From Nocardia exalbida NBRC 100660 (GTDB taxonomy: Bacteria; Actinomycetota; Actinomycetes; Mycobacteriales; Mycobacteriaceae), in the NCBI RefSeq assembly GCF_000308575.1, contig NZ_BAFZ01000036.1, positions 62,001 to 126,000 of the forward strand: a DNA stretch of 64,000 bases, in the 5' to 3' direction. Under the pieces are notes generated by a model that saw only the letters and a program-made list of their open reading frames with translations, was not told where the DNA came from and searched no databases. Shown here piece by piece: positions 25,694-35,996 of the stretch (positions within the stretch are counted from its first letter, which is position 1; each line of letters begins with the position of its first letter). The position numbers and the translations under genes were made by a program.

Positions 25694-27156
25694 ACCACGA
25701 GCCGGAACCGCAATACGGCGACGACGAGCGCCGTGGCGGCGGAGCGCGACTGGGCTCCGGCCCGTCGCCGGTGGAACTGGCCGAGATGGCGCTGGTCGAG
25801 GCCGAACTCGACCGGCGCTGGCCGGAGACCAAGATCGAGCCGTCGCTCACCAGGATCGCCACGCTGATGGACCTGCTCGGTTCGCCGCAGCAGAACTACC
25901 CGGCGATCCACGTCGCGGGCACCAACGGCAAGACCTCGGTGACCAGGATGATCGATGCGCTGCTCACCGCGCTGCACCGGCGCACCGGCCGGATCACCAG
26001 CCCGCATCTGCAGCTGGCCACCGAGCGGATCAGCATCGACAACGCGCCGATCACCCCAGCCCGGTACGTGGAGCTCTACCGCGAACTGCTGCCTTTCGTC
26101 GAGATGATCGACAAGCAGTCGGCGGCCGCGGACGGGCCTGCGATGAGCAAGTTCGAGGTGCTCACCGGCATGGCATTCGCGGCCTTCGCCGAGGCGCCGG
26201 TCGACGTCGCGGTCGTCGAGACGGGGATGGGCGGCACCTGGGACGCCACGAACGTCGTCGACGGGCAGGTCGCGGTGATCACACCGATCGGCCTGGATCA
26301 CACCGACTACCTCGGCCCGGATCTGACCTCGATCGCGGGGGAGAAGGCCGGGATCATCAAGCGGGCCCCGGAGAGCCTGGTACCGCGCGACAACGTCGCG
26401 GTGATCGCGGAACAGGACCCCGAGGCGATGGAGGTGCTGCTGCGCCGCGCCGTGGCAGTGGACGCAGCGGTCGCGCGCGAGGGCGCCGAGTTCCGCGTGC
26501 TCGCCCGGCAGATCGCGGTAGGCGGGCAGCAACTCGAATTGCAGGGACTGGGCGGGGTGTACGACGAGATCTTCCTGCCGCTGCACGGCGAGCACCAAGC
26601 GCGCAACGCGGTGCTCGCGCTCGCGGCGGTGGAGGCGTTCTTCGGCGCAGGCGCGCAGCGCAGACTGGACATCGACGCCGTGCGCGCCGGTTTCGCGAGC
26701 GTCACCAGCCCCGGGCGGCTGGAGCGGATGCGCAGCGCGCCGACCATCTTCATCGACGCCGCGCACAATCCGGCGGGCGCGCGAGCGCTGGCCGCGACGC
26801 TGACCGAGGAGTTCGACTTCCGCAAGCTGGTCGGTGTGGTCGCGGTGCTCGGTGACAAGGACGCCGGGGGCATCCTCGCCGCCCTGGAGCCGGTGTTCGA
26901 CGAGATCGTCGTCACCAGCAACGGTTCGCCTCGGGCGCTGGACGTGGAGACCCTCGCCGACCTCGCGGTGCAGCGGTTCGGCGACGAGCGCGTGGTCTCC
27001 GCCGCCACCCTGCCCGACGCGCTGGAAACCGCCATCGCGATCGCCGAAGAGGTGGGCGAGGCGGGCGAGATGGTCTCCGGCGCGGGAGTGGTGGTGACGG
27101 GGTCGGTGGTCACGGCCGGGGCGGCCCGCGCGCTGTTCGGCAAGGACCCGGCGTGA
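25690..27156 (+). CDS. folC: Bifunctional folylpolyglutamate / dihydrofolate synthase
   Basis: Mur-ligase-family enzyme that adds glutamate to dihydropteroate or folates, needed for one-carbon metabolism. The 488-residue product has the ATP loop GTNGKTS (77-83), the RITSPHLQ segment, [16 protein letters not shown] and DAAHNPAGA. Start GTG 25690 overlaps the valS stop (GTGA), consistent with coupling. An extra Gly/Arg-rich N-terminal stretch of about 25 residues precedes the catalytic domain. Same order as Rv2448c-Rv2447c. Confidence 0.97.
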   Translation: MNHEPEPQYGDDERRGGGARLGSGPSPVELAEMALVEAELDRRWPETKIEPSLTRIATLMDLLGSPQQNYPAIHVAGTNGKTSVTRMIDALLTALHRRTGRITSPHLQLATERISIDNAPITPARYVELYRELLPFVEMIDKQSAAADGPAMSKFEVLTGMAFAAFAEAPVDVAVVETGMGGTWDATNVVDGQVAVITPIGLDHTDYLGPDLTSIAGEKAGIIKRAPESLVPRDNVAVIAEQDPEAMEVLLRRAVAVDAAVAREGAEFRVLARQIAVGGQQLELQGLGGVYDEIFLPLHGEHQARNAVLALAAVEAFFGAGAQRRLDIDAVRAGFASVTSPGRLERMRSAPTIFIDAAHNPAGARALAATLTEEFDFRKLVGVVAVLGDKDAGGILAALEPVFDEIVVTSNGSPRALDVETLADLAVQRFGDERVVSAATLPDALETAIAIAEEVGEAGEMVSGAGVVVTGSVVTAGAARALFGKDPA

Positions 27157-27275
27157 GCGCCGGGCTCGCCGACGGCGGCCTGGGTGAGCACGGCGGGTCC
27201 GCGCTCGTCGAGAACCGCCGCACGAGCGCCAGACACCCCGAGAGCCCGGCGGATGCCGAGGAGGGCACAGCATGA
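27153..27275 (+). CDS. Candidate 40-residue coupled micro-gene
   Basis: GTG at 27153 overlaps the folC TGA (GTGA), and the frame ends at TGA 27273-27275, overlapping the ATG of the DUF4233 gene (ATGA). The deduced peptide, starting [20 protein letters not shown], is hydrophilic and has no recognised domain. Exact 4-nt overlaps on both sides are what a coupled gene would show, but short open frames are common at this G+C content. It may instead be spacer translated to couple folC to the next gene. Confidence 0.35.
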   Translation: MSAGLADGGLGEHGGSALVENRRTSARHPESPADAEEGTA

Positions 27276-27688
27276 GCGAACCGGCCGACCGAGGCGAGCA
27301 AGCGGTACCCGCGCCCGCGACCGACCCGTGGAAGGGCTTCCGCGGGGTGATGGCGGGAACGTTGGTGCTCGAGGCGATCGTGGTGCTGCTGGCGCTGCCG
27401 GTGGTCGCCGACGTCGGCGGCGGGGTGACCTGGCTGTCCGGCACCTACCTCGTGGTTCTCGCGGTGGTGATGTTCCTCGGGGCGGGGGTGCAGCGGCGGT
27501 CCTGGGCGCTGCCGTTCAACCTCGGGCTCCAGGTGCTCGTCCTGCTCGGGGCGTTCATCCACGTGTCCATCGGCGTCATCGGCGTGGTGTTCGGCGTGGT
27601 CTGGGGCTTCCTGCTGGTGCTGCGCGCGGACGTGCGGGGCCGGATGGAGAAGGGCCTGCTGCCCAGCCAGCGCATCCAGCGGTCGTAG
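27272..27688 (+). CDS. DUF4233 membrane protein
   Basis: A 138-residue protein with four membrane helices after a hydrophilic 20-residue start: GVMAGTLVLEAIVVLLALPVV, TYLVVLAVVMFLGAGV, LPFNLGLQVLVLLGAFI and VIGVVFGVVWGFLLVL. Position between folC and ndk is conserved in actinobacteria (Rv2446c), which supports the family call; function is not established. GAGGAGG lies 6-7 nt before the ATG. Confidence 0.88.
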   Translation: MSEPADRGEQAVPAPATDPWKGFRGVMAGTLVLEAIVVLLALPVVADVGGGVTWLSGTYLVVLAVVMFLGAGVQRRSWALPFNLGLQVLVLLGAFIHVSIGVIGVVFGVVWGFLLVLRADVRGRMEKGLLPSQRIQRS

Positions 27689-27784
27689 CCGCAGGGCACG
27701 CGGGCGCGGCCGCAGGGCCACCGGGACGCCGGTCGGCCGACCGCTGGTGCGGTGCCCGGAAGTGTGCCGGATAGGCTGTGCGCC

Positions 27785-28201
27785 GTGACTGAGCAGACGT
27801 TGGTACTCATCAAGCCGGACGGTGTGGCCCGTGGCCTTGTCGGCGAGGTGCTGGCACGTATCGAGCGCAAGGGCCTGAAGATCGCCGCCCTCGAACTGAA
27901 GCACGTATCCGTAGAACTGGCCGAGGGCCACTACGCCGAGCACGCCGAGAAGCCGTTCTTCGGGTCCCTGATCGAGTTCATCACCTCGGGCCCGGTCGTC
28001 GCGGCCATCCTGGAAGGCCCCCGCGCCATCGCGGCCTTCCGCCAGATCGCTGGCGGCACCGACCCGGTGGAGAAGGCCGTGCCCGGCAGCATTCGCGGAG
28101 ACTTCGCTCTGGAGACCCAGGAGAACCTGGTCCACGGCTCGGATTCACCCGAATCGGCCAAGCGCGAGATCGCGCTCTGGTTCCCCGATCGGCCCGCCTG
28201 A
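27785..28201 (+). CDS. ndk: Nucleoside diphosphate kinase
   Basis: Transfers the gamma phosphate between nucleoside triphosphates and diphosphates through a phospho-histidine. The 138-residue product has catalytic His117 in ENLVHGSDS and the start [13 protein letters not shown] at 27785 is preceded by TAGGCT with seven bases between, suggesting a leaderless message; longer frames upstream lack family sequence. Position after folC and DUF4233 matches Rv2445c. Confidence 0.97.
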   Translation: MTEQTLVLIKPDGVARGLVGEVLARIERKGLKIAALELKHVSVELAEGHYAEHAEKPFFGSLIEFITSGPVVAAILEGPRAIAAFRQIAGGTDPVEKAVPGSIRGDFALETQENLVHGSDSPESAKREIALWFPDRPA

Positions 28202-28670
28202 CCGGGTCCCGAGCGCCGTGCCCGCGCCGCCGCGACCGGCGTGTTCGCGCCGCGGGCCGGACCGGTTCGAGCGCCGATGGCGAACGCCCGGCGCGCGGTG
28301 TGGGATACTGGCATCGGCTGCTTTCGATGCCGACTGTTCGTGCAGGTGCGCGAACGAGACGTGACGAGCGCAGCCGGATGACACCACGGTTCGATGCCGA
28401 TCATCGCTGCCATGGACAAACGGCCTGGTTACAGGGTCGGCTGTCCGCGCAGGCACGCTGGATGAGCGCTCGTACCGCGGAGTTCAGCCATACAGCCAGG
28501 CGCCGCGTGACCAGTTAGCCCGAACGACGAAAAACCGAGAGATAACCGGGCACGCGGGGCGAGACCACTTGAACTCGCGCCCACCGGGTGCGGGTCGGAC
28601 GGACAGCGCCCCCGCGTCGGCCGCGTCACTCCCGCCGGGAGGGACGCGCCCGGGGGCCCGAGGAGACTTC
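28202..28670 (+). promoter_or_regulatory. 469-nt upstream region / possible 5' leader of rne
   Basis: No gene is supported. A -10-like GATACT (28304-28309) in GTGTGGGATACTGG would give an rne leader of about 350 nt. Part of it (28520-28550) is unusually A-rich (ACGAAAAACCGAGAGATAACC) for this genome. RNase E mRNAs in other bacteria are autoregulated through long, cleavable leaders; that mechanism here is inference. Confidence 0.4.
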
Positions 28671-31600
28671 GTGGCCGATCAAGAGCCGCTGGAAACAACA
28701 TCACAGGATGCCGAACAATTGCCGGAGCGAATCCGAGTTCATGCACTCGCCAAGCTGCTGGGGGTAACGAGCAAGCGCATCCTGGCCAAGCTGACCGAGA
28801 TGGGGGCGGACGCGCGCAGCGCCCAGTCGAACGTCGACCGGGCCGTCGCGGAGTCGGTGCGCGACGCCTTGGTGACGGTCGAGGCGGACGCCGCGGCCGC
28901 GCAGCCCGCCGCGGGCCAGGTAGACGCCTCTGCGTCGGCGCGGACCGCCGAGCCTCCCGAAGACGCCACAGCGGAGGCGGCGAACGCCCCGGTCGCCGGC
29001 GGGCAACCGGCCCGATCCGGCCGGGAAGCGCCCGCCGAGACGCCCTTCACCGGGGCCGGGGTCCTCTTCTCCGCGCCGGAGGTGCCGGGCGCCACGCCCG
29101 TGCCGACCGGCACTTCGGCTACCCAGCACACGCAACTGTTCACCCACTCGGAGCGACCGGAGCCCGAGCCGGTGGCCCCGGCGGTGTTCGAGGCCGCCGC
29201 CGCGGTGCAGGCGCCGCTGTTCCTGTCGCCGGACGCCGCGGCGGCCGAGCAGGCGCGTAAGCAGCGTCGCGCCGAGCGCGACACTCGGCGTACCGAGGAG
29301 CGGGCGCCCGAGCCCGCCGAGGACGAGACCGAGCCCGCCGAGGACGAACGCGAGTCGGCCGACCAGCAGGACGACGAAGGACAGCCCCGCCGCAGGCGCC
29401 GTGGTCGCCGCGGACGCGGACGCGGCCGTGGTGAGCAGCAGTCCGACGGCGATGGCGATGGCGACGAGAGCGAGTCCGAGAACGAGGACGAATCGGCTCC
29501 CGAGACCACCGAAGCCGCCGAGGCGGCGGAGTCCGCCGAGACCGCCGAGGGCGAGGGGGACGACGAGGACGGTGCGCCGGAAGGCTCCACCCGCCGTCGC
29601 CGTCGCCGCCGTCGCCGCAAGGTGGCCGGCGAGTCGGGTGATAGCGAATCGGCCGACGACGATCCGCCGAACACGGTCGTGCACGAGCGCGAACCGCGCA
29701 ACAAGACCCGCAGCCGCGCCGCCGCGGCCGACGAGGTCCAGGGCATCACCGGCTCCACCCGGCTGGAGGCCAAGCGGCAGCGCCGTCGCGACGGACGCGA
29801 GGCGGGCCGACGCCGGCCGCCGATCCTGACCGAGTCGGAATTCCTGGCCCGGCGCGAAGCCGTGGATCGCGTGATGGTCGTGCGCGAGAAGTCCTTCCCC
29901 GACCACCCCACCGCGACCCAGGTGGCCGTACTCGAGGACAACGTCCTGGTCGAGCACTTCGTGACGAGCACCGGTTCGGCGTCCATGGTCGGCAACGTCT
30001 ACCTCGGCCGGGTGCAGAACGTCCTGCCCAGCATGGAGGCCGCGTTCGTCGACATCGGCCGCGGCCGCAACGGCGTGCTCTACGCCGGTGAGGTCAACTG
30101 GGAGGCCGCCGGGCTCGGCGGCAAGGAGCGCAAGATCGAGCAGGCGCTCAAGCCGGGCGATCAGGTGCTGGTTCAGGTGAGCAAGGACCCGGTCGGCCAC
30201 AAGGGCGCTCGTCTGACCACGCAGATCAGCCTGGCCGGGCGCTTCCTGGTGTACGTGCCCGGCGGCACCTCCACCGGGATCAGCCGCAAGCTGCCCGACA
30301 CCGAGCGCAAGCGCCTGAAGGAGATCCTGCGCGACATCGTGCCCTCCGACGCCGGTGTGATCATCCGCACCGCCTCCGAAGGCGTCAGCGAGACCGAGCT
30401 GGCGCGCGACGTGGAGCGGCTGCAGGCCACCTGGCGCACGATCCAGCAGCAGACCGGCAAGGACAACAACGCGCCCAAGACGCTCTACGAAGAGCCGGAC
30501 CTGCTGGTCAAGGTCATTCGCGACCTGTTCAACGAGGACTTCTCCAAGCTGGTCATCGAGGGTGACCGGGCCTGGAGCACGGTGGAGAAGTACATCGGCA
30601 CCGTCGCGCCGGACCTGCTCGCCCGGGTCAACCGGCACGAGAACAACGGCGTCGACGTGTTCGAGACCTACCGGATCGACGAACAGCTGGCCAAGGCGCT
30701 GGATCGCAAGGTGTGGCTGCCCTCGGGCGGCACCCTGGTGATCGACCGCACCGAGGCCATGACGGTGATCGACGTGAACACCGGCAAGTTCACCGGTTCC
30801 GGCGGCAGCAACCTGGAGGAGACCGTCACCAGGAACAACCTGGAGGCGGCCGAGGAGATCGTGCGCCAGATGCGGCTGCGCGACATCGGCGGCATGATCG
30901 TCGTCGACTTCATCGACATGGTGCTCGAGTCCAACCGCGACCTGGTGCTGCGCCGCCTCACCGAGGCGCTGGGCCGGGACCGCACCCGCCACCAGGTCTC
31001 CGAGGTCACCTCGCTCGGCCTGGTGCAGATGACCCGCAAGAAGCTGGGCACCGGCCTGGTCGAGGCGTTCTCCACCACCTGCGAGCACTGCCACGGACGC
31101 GGCATCCTCGTGCACGCCTACCCGGTGGAGCCCGGTTCCGGCGAAGAGGCCGCCGGGCGCACCAAGGAGAGCGGTTCGCGCAGGCGTCGCGGCCGGGACA
31201 AGAGCGCGCAGGCACCGGCACAGCCCGCCAACGGGGCCGGACCCGTGGTCGAGCCCGAGGAGGATGCGGCCGTCAAACGGGCGCATCCGGTCGCGCTCGC
31301 GATGGCCGCGCACCACTCGGAGGAGACCGACGAGGAGCCCGAACCGGCCGAGGAGACCGCCGCCGAGCCGCGGGCCGCGAGCGCCGAGCAGCACGCCGAC
31401 GAGCGAGTGGCCGCCGAGACCGTCGAGGCCGCCGTGGCGGTGCCCGCCGAGGAGCCGGAGACCGAGCCCGCCGAAGTGGTCGAGGTCATCGAGGAAGTCG
31501 AGCGGGTCGAGCCGGTACCGGCGCAGGAGCCCGCCGCCATCGAGAAGCCGGTTCGGGCTCCCGAGGCCGAGCCGGTCCCGGCTGCCGAGGCCGTCCCGGC

Positions 31601-31859
31601 ATCGGAGAACGGTGCCGCCGCCAACGGTGTCGCCGAACCGACAGCGGGCCGTCCGCCTCGTCGCCGGAGGGTTGCCCGTTCGGCCGCGGCGCCCGCCGCG
31701 GACAGTTCGGGAGCGGTGTTCGTGCTGCCCACGGCGGAGCAGGCGCCCGCGCCCGCGATCGACTACGCCCAGCCGGAACCGGTCGAATTGCCGCAGCGCG
31801 GTCGGCCGCGCAGACGGGCGGTCGGCCGCCCGGCAGGCGCGCCGGACGCGTCGCACTGA
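28671..31859 (+). CDS. rne: Ribonuclease E/G family endoribonuclease
   Basis: Central endoribonuclease for rRNA maturation and mRNA decay. The 1062-residue product begins with an IF2N-like helical module (about 20-70, IRVHALAKLLGVTSKRILAK), then a long acidic and Arg-rich disordered region with RRRRRRRRR-type patches, an S1 domain from about 440 (GNVYLGRVQNVLPSMEAAFV), catalytic Asp701 (TVIDVNTG) and Asp746 (VVDFIDM), and the zinc-link Cys804/Cys807 (CEHCHGRG). The C-terminal 250 residues are disordered and acidic, likely scaffold. GTG 28671 with AGGAG six bases upstream is preferred to TTG 28569. Confidence 0.95.
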   Translation: MADQEPLETTSQDAEQLPERIRVHALAKLLGVTSKRILAKLTEMGADARSAQSNVDRAVAESVRDALVTVEADAAAAQPAAGQVDASASARTAEPPEDATAEAANAPVAGGQPARSGREAPAETPFTGAGVLFSAPEVPGATPVPTGTSATQHTQLFTHSERPEPEPVAPAVFEAAAAVQAPLFLSPDAAAAEQARKQRRAERDTRRTEERAPEPAEDETEPAEDERESADQQDDEGQPRRRRRGRRGRGRGRGEQQSDGDGDGDESESENEDESAPETTEAAEAAESAETAEGEGDDEDGAPEGSTRRRRRRRRRKVAGESGDSESADDDPPNTVVHEREPRNKTRSRAAAADEVQGITGSTRLEAKRQRRRDGREAGRRRPPILTESEFLARREAVDRVMVVREKSFPDHPTATQVAVLEDNVLVEHFVTSTGSASMVGNVYLGRVQNVLPSMEAAFVDIGRGRNGVLYAGEVNWEAAGLGGKERKIEQALKPGDQVLVQVSKDPVGHKGARLTTQISLAGRFLVYVPGGTSTGISRKLPDTERKRLKEILRDIVPSDAGVIIRTASEGVSETELARDVERLQATWRTIQQQTGKDNNAPKTLYEEPDLLVKVIRDLFNEDFSKLVIEGDRAWSTVEKYIGTVAPDLLARVNRHENNGVDVFETYRIDEQLAKALDRKVWLPSGGTLVIDRTEAMTVIDVNTGKFTGSGGSNLEETVTRNNLEAAEEIVRQMRLRDIGGMIVVDFIDMVLESNRDLVLRRLTEALGRDRTRHQVSEVTSLGLVQMTRKKLGTGLVEAFSTTCEHCHGRGILVHAYPVEPGSGEEAAGRTKESGSRRRRGRDKSAQAPAQPANGAGPVVEPEEDAAVKRAHPVALAMAAHHSEETDEEPEPAEETAAEPRAASAEQHADERVAAETVEAAVAVPAEEPETEPAEVVEVIEEVERVEPVPAQEPAAIEKPVRAPEAEPVPAAEAVPASENGAAANGVAEPTAGRPPRRRRVARSAAAPAADSSGAVFVLPTAEQAPAPAIDYAQPEPVELPQRGRPRRRAVGRPAGAPDASH

Positions 31860-31876
31860 GTCGTCGCGTACGTTCC

Positions 31877-31909
31877 GTGGTCCCCGCCTGCGTCTCCGGC
31901 GGGGGCCAC
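31877..31909 (+). terminator. Hairpin after rne
   Basis: GTGGTCCCCGCC (31877-31888) pairs with GGCGGGGGCCAC (31898-31909), 12 bp with one G-T pair and a 9-nt loop, 18 nt after the rne stop. No T-run. Confidence 0.7.
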
Positions 31910-32189
31910 GTGCGTCTCGGCAGCGAACCGGTGGCATTGCCCGGCAGCGGGGGTGGACGCCGGTTTGGTCGTGGCGGTGGCCGTCCTGTAATCTTGGACA
32001 GTCGCTGCCCGGTGACAACATGTTTTGTCTCCGTGGCCCGGTTCTCGACAGTTCAGTACCGAGAGCCACCAGATGCCGAGGCGGTGGCGATTACCAGACC
32101 AGTCGTGTGGCGGTTTCCGGTGGCATCAAACCGGAGGTGTCGCCGCGTGAACGAGTGCCGAGCACTACAGGAAGAAGGGCAGCCGACCG
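31910..32189 (+). promoter_or_regulatory. Promoter and possible structured leader of rplU-rpmA
   Basis: TAATCT at 31989-31994 in a TGTAATCT context is a good -10. A transcript from about 32001 would have a leader near 190 nt with two small hairpins: GCCACC/GGTGGC (32065-32070 with 32083-32088) and CGGTTT/AAACCG (32111-32116 with 32128-32133). Ribosomal-protein leaders often serve feedback control; no known L21-leader motif was recognised. Confidence 0.5.
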
Positions 32190-32501
32190 ATGGCAACGTA
32201 CGCGATCGTCAAGACCGGCGGAAAGCAGTACAAGGTCGCGGTCGGTGACCTGGTGAAGGTCGAGAAGATCGAGGGCGCGCCGGGCACCGCCGTGGCGCTG
32301 AATCCGGTCCTCGTCGTCGACGGCGCCGAGCTGACCACCGACGCCGCGAAGCTGGCCGACATCTCCGTGGCCGCCGAGGTGGTCGAGCAGACCAAGGGCC
32401 CGAAGATCCGCATCCACAAGTTCAAGAACAAGACCGGCTACCACAAGCGCCAGGGTCACCGTCAGCCGCTGACGGTCATCAAGGTCACCGGCATCAAGTA
32501 A
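32190..32501 (+). CDS. rplU: 50S ribosomal protein L21
   Basis: A 103-residue 23S rRNA-binding protein of the large subunit. The start [16 protein letters not shown] and the C-terminal [17 protein letters not shown] block are diagnostic. It precedes rpmA by 22 nt in the universal rplU-rpmA pair. AAGAAGG lies about 12 nt before the ATG. Confidence 0.98.
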   Translation: MATYAIVKTGGKQYKVAVGDLVKVEKIEGAPGTAVALNPVLVVDGAELTTDAAKLADISVAAEVVEQTKGPKIRIHKFKNKTGYHKRQGHRQPLTVIKVTGIK

Positions 32502-32523
32502 GACATCCCGAGGAGAACCAGCT

Positions 32524-32790
32524 ATGGCACACAAGAAGGGTGCGTCCAGCTCCCGCAACGGGCGTGATTCCAACGCCCAGCGACTCGGCGTCAAGCGCTT
32601 CGGCGGCCAGACCGTCAAGGCGGGCGAGATCCTCGTGCGTCAGCGCGGCACCCACTTCCACCCCGGCGTGAACGTCGGTCGTGGCGGTGACGACACCCTG
32701 TTCGCCCTGTCGGCGGGCGCGGTCGAGTTCGGCACCAAGCGTGGACGCAAGACCGTCAACATCGTGGTCCCGGAGCCGGTTCAGGCCTGA
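32524..32790 (+). CDS. rpmA: 50S ribosomal protein L27
   Basis: An 88-residue protein near the peptidyl-transferase centre. [20 protein letters not shown] and the [20 protein letters not shown] segment are diagnostic; the N-terminus begins directly with the mature form, without the cleaved extension of Firmicutes. GAGGAG lies 8 nt before the ATG. Ends in a textbook terminator. Confidence 0.98.
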   Translation: MAHKKGASSSRNGRDSNAQRLGVKRFGGQTVKAGEILVRQRGTHFHPGVNVGRGGDDTLFALSAGAVEFGTKRGRKTVNIVVPEPVQA

Positions 32791-32820
32791 CCGCCGAACC
32801 ACTTCCGGATACACAGCGAG

Positions 32821-32853
32821 CGGGTCAGGGTCTCGAAACCCTGGCCCGTTTTT
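32821..32853 (+). terminator. Intrinsic terminator after rpmA
   Basis: CGGGTCAGGG (32821-32830) pairs with CCCTGGCCCG (32839-32848), one G-T pair, loop TCTCGAAA, followed by TTTTT. This is the most classical terminator in the window and separates rplU-rpmA from obg. Confidence 0.92.
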
Positions 32854-32911
32854 CGTGTTCTCGAACGACCAGTCCCAGTACGACCAGTCCCGAAGGAGGA
32901 TGATTCGGCGT

Positions 32912-34366
32912 ATGTCCAAGTTCATCGACCGTGTCGTACTGCATGTGCGTGCGGGTAAAGGCGGCCACGGTTGCGCCTCGGTGCACCGTGAGAAGTTCAA
33001 GCCGCTCGGCGGGCCGGACGGCGGCAACGGCGGCAATGGCGGCGACGTCATCCTCGAGGTCGACGCCAACGTGCACACCCTGCTGGACTTCCATTTCCAC
33101 CCGCACGCGAAGGCGGGCAACGGCAAGCCGGGTGAGGGCGGCAACCGCGACGGCAAGCAGGGCGCCGATCTGGTGCTCAAGGTGCCCGACGGCACCGTGG
33201 TACTCGACGACGACGGCAAGGTGCTCGTCGACCTGGTCGGTTCGGGCAACCGCTTCATCGTCGCGCGCGGCGGTCGCGGCGGGCTCGGCAATGCCGCGCT
33301 GGCTTCGAAGGCCCGCAAGGCGCCGGGTTTCGCGCTGCTCGGCGAGGACGGCGAAGAACTCGACCTGGTTCTGGAGCTGAAGTCGGTCGCCGACGTCGGG
33401 CTCGTCGGGTTCCCTTCGGCAGGCAAGTCCTCGCTGGTCTCGGTGCTGTCGGCGGCCAAGCCGAAGATCGCCGACTATCCCTTCACCACACTGGTGCCCA
33501 ACCTCGGCGTCGTCGCCAGCGGTGACACCACCTTCACCGTCGCCGATGTGCCCGGATTGATCCCTGGGGCCAGCGAGGGACGCGGTCTGGGCCTGGACTT
33601 CCTGCGGCACCTCGAGCGCTGCGCGGTGCTCGCCCACGTGGTGGACTGCGCGACGCTGGAGCCGGGCCGCGACCCGGTGTCCGACGTCGACGCGCTCGAG
33701 GCCGAACTCGCCGCTTACAAGCCCGCCCTGAGCGCGGACGCCGAACTCGGCGACCTCGCGGGCCGGCCGCGTGTGGTGATCTTGAACAAGATCGACGTGC
33801 CCGACGCGGCCGAACTGGCCGAGATGGTGACCGCGGAGTTCACCGAGCGCGGCTGGCCGGTGTTCGAGATCTCCGCGGTGAGCCGGGCGGGCCTGCGCCC
33901 CCTGACCTTCGCCCTCGCCGACCTGGTGCGCCGGTATCGCGAGGAGCATCCGCAGGCCGCGCCCAAGCGCCCGGTCATCCGCCCGATCGCGGTGGACGAC
34001 ACCGGGTTCAGCGTGCTCGCCGACCCGGAGGAGCCGGGTGGCTTCATCGTGCGCGGCACCCGGCCGGAGCGCTGGGTGCGCCAGACCCAGTTCGACAACG
34101 ACGAGGCCGTCGGCTACCTGGCCGACCGTTTGGCCCGCCTCGGCGTGGAAGACGAGCTGGTGCGGCTGGGCGCGGAGCCGGGAGCGCCGGTGACCATCGG
34201 CGACGTGACATTCGAGTGGGAACCCCAGATCTCGGCGGGCATCGACATGGTGCCCACCGGGCGCGGCACCGACATCCGGCTGGAGCAGACCGACCGGGTC
34301 AGCGCGGCCGAGCGCAAGCACGCGTCCCGGGTGCGCCGCGGTTTGGTGCGGGAAGACGAGGAGTAG
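32912..34366 (+). CDS. obg: GTPase Obg/CgtA
   Basis: Essential GTPase linked to 50S assembly and stress signalling. The 484-residue product has the Gly-rich Obg fold at the N-terminus ([22 protein letters not shown]), then the G domain: GFPSAGKS (166-173), DVPG (212-215) and NKID. A C-terminal OCT domain ([20 protein letters not shown]) follows. ATG 32912 is chosen; AAGGAGG lies 12 nt before it, and an ATG at 32900 falls immediately after that site. It has to use its own promoter because of the upstream terminator. Confidence 0.97.
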   Translation: MSKFIDRVVLHVRAGKGGHGCASVHREKFKPLGGPDGGNGGNGGDVILEVDANVHTLLDFHFHPHAKAGNGKPGEGGNRDGKQGADLVLKVPDGTVVLDDDGKVLVDLVGSGNRFIVARGGRGGLGNAALASKARKAPGFALLGEDGEELDLVLELKSVADVGLVGFPSAGKSSLVSVLSAAKPKIADYPFTTLVPNLGVVASGDTTFTVADVPGLIPGASEGRGLGLDFLRHLERCAVLAHVVDCATLEPGRDPVSDVDALEAELAAYKPALSADAELGDLAGRPRVVILNKIDVPDAAELAEMVTAEFTERGWPVFEISAVSRAGLRPLTFALADLVRRYREEHPQAAPKRPVIRPIAVDDTGFSVLADPEEPGGFIVRGTRPERWVRQTQFDNDEAVGYLADRLARLGVEDELVRLGAEPGAPVTIGDVTFEWEPQISAGIDMVPTGRGTDIRLEQTDRVSAAERKHASRVRRGLVREDEE

Positions 34367-34496
34367 ACGTGGACGACGGTCGAGTCGTGCGCTCGCGGCG
34401 GGTGCCGCGTTCGGCGGGCTCGATCGCGGGCGGTCCGGGTATGGTCGGGGCAACGGTCCCGGCTGACGTGGATTCGATTGTGGCGCAGGGAGTTCG

Positions 34497-35645
34497 GTGG
34501 CGATGCAGATGAAATCCATGACTGCCGAGGCGGATTCGTCGGGCCTGAGCGAGGCGCGGCGGGCGATCGCGGCGGCGCGCCGGGTCGTGGTGAAGATCGG
34601 TTCGTCGGCGTTGACCAGTCTGAAAGGCGGCTTGGACACCGCGCGGCTGGATCTGCTCGCCGACGCGGTGGAGGCGCGGATGCGCGCCGGATCCGATGTG
34701 GTGGTGGTGTCCTCGGGTGCGATCGGCGCGGGCATCGCGCCACTCGGCTTGACCAGCCGTCCGCGTGATCTGGCGACCAAGCAGGCCGCGGCGAGCGTCG
34801 GGCAGCTGGCCCTCGCGCACGCCTGGGGCACGTCGTTCGCCCGGTACCACCGCACGGTCGGGCAGGTGCTCCTGAGCGCCGACGACTTCGCCCGCCGCGA
34901 GCATCACCGCAACGCCCAGCGCACCCTCGACCGTCTGCGCTCGCTCGGCGCGGTGGCCGTGGTGAACGAGAACGACACCGTGGCAACGGAAGAGATCCGC
35001 TTCGGCGACAACGACCGGCTCGCCGCGCTGGTCGCCCACCTGATCGGCGCCGACGCGCTGGTGCTGCTGTCGGACGTGGCGGGCCTCTACGACGGCGACC
35101 CGCGCAAGGGCGCGGCCACGCTGATTCCCGAGGTGCGCAGCAGTGCCGACCTGGACGGCGTCATCGCGGGCAGCGGCGGCGCGCTCGGCACCGGCGGCAT
35201 GGCGTCGAAGTTGTCGGCGGCGCGGCTGGCCGCGGACGCGGGCGTGCCGGTGCTGCTGGCCGCCGCCTCGTCGGCCGCCACCGCCCTGACCACCGGCACC
35301 GTCGGCACCGCGTTCGCCGCCCGCCCGGTGCGCCTGTCCGCCCGCAAATTCTGGGTCCGGCACGCCGCCGACAGCCGCGGCGCCCTGCTCATCGACGACG
35401 GCGCCGTCCAAGCGGTGGCACACCGGCGCCGATCGCTGCTCGCGGCCGGAATCGTCGGCGTGCGGGGCCGCTTCTACGGCGGTGACGTGGTGGACCTGGT
35501 GGCCCCCGACAGCCGCGTCGTCGCCCGTGGCGTCGTCGAATACGACAGCACCGAACTGGCGGGCATGCTCGGCCGCTCCACCGCCGAACTCCCCGACACC
35601 ATGCAACGCCCCGTGATCCACGCCGACGACCTGGTCAAGGTCTGA
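34497..35645 (+). CDS. proB: Glutamate 5-kinase
   Basis: First enzyme of proline synthesis, phosphorylating glutamate. The 382-residue product has the amino-acid-kinase domain ([54 protein letters not shown]) and a C-terminal PUA domain ([15 protein letters not shown]). Three close starts exist: GTG 34497 with AGGGAG four bases upstream, ATG 34503 and ATG 34509. It follows obg by 130 nt as in M. tuberculosis. The second pathway gene, proA, lies 23 kb downstream. Confidence 0.96.
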   Translation: MAMQMKSMTAEADSSGLSEARRAIAAARRVVVKIGSSALTSLKGGLDTARLDLLADAVEARMRAGSDVVVVSSGAIGAGIAPLGLTSRPRDLATKQAAASVGQLALAHAWGTSFARYHRTVGQVLLSADDFARREHHRNAQRTLDRLRSLGAVAVVNENDTVATEEIRFGDNDRLAALVAHLIGADALVLLSDVAGLYDGDPRKGAATLIPEVRSSADLDGVIAGSGGALGTGGMASKLSAARLAADAGVPVLLAAASSAATALTTGTVGTAFAARPVRLSARKFWVRHAADSRGALLIDDGAVQAVAHRRRSLLAAGIVGVRGRFYGGDVVDLVAPDSRVVARGVVEYDSTELAGMLGRSTAELPDTMQRPVIHADDLVKV

Positions 35646-35996
35646 TTTCGCACTGGCTGCGGGCATGTCGGGCACAGCCATGCGCTCTTTCGTCCACGAC
35701 CTGACGCCCCGGGCCCATCCTGAGAAACTCCTCTGCTCGTGCACCCAGGTGAGTAGTTCGCGAGCACGGGCGGCTCGATCGCGGCTCGGCCGAACTCTGC
35801 CCGCCGGTGGCCGTCGCGGCGACGCGAAGCGGTTCTGGGCTCGCAACCGGTCGACATCAGGTTGTGCGGTGACGGCCGGGAGCTGTACGGACGGCGTGGT
35901 GACACCATCCGCATCCGAGATGCGCTGAGCGCCCGGCGCGATGCTGCCCGGAACTCCCCGCCGCCACGGCGTGGTGACCGAGGCGGCGGACCGCCC
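35646..35996. other. Convergent gap after proB
   Basis: No gene or promoter is supported in these 351 bases. An 8-bp perfect inverted repeat, CCGCCGCC (35958-35965) and GGCGGCGG (35982-35989), lies just downstream of the minus-strand ESX-like gene and may be its terminator. Confidence 0.4.

Noticed and set aside
28701..32069. Minus-strand frame of 1122 codons opposite rne
   Set aside because: Low-complexity Gly/Leu/Arg product antisense to RNase E, whose catalytic and zinc motifs are unambiguous.
32860..32900. Direct repeat ACGACCAGTCCC upstream of obg
   Set aside because: Two short copies about 14 bp apart; too small to interpret as a regulatory site without conservation data.
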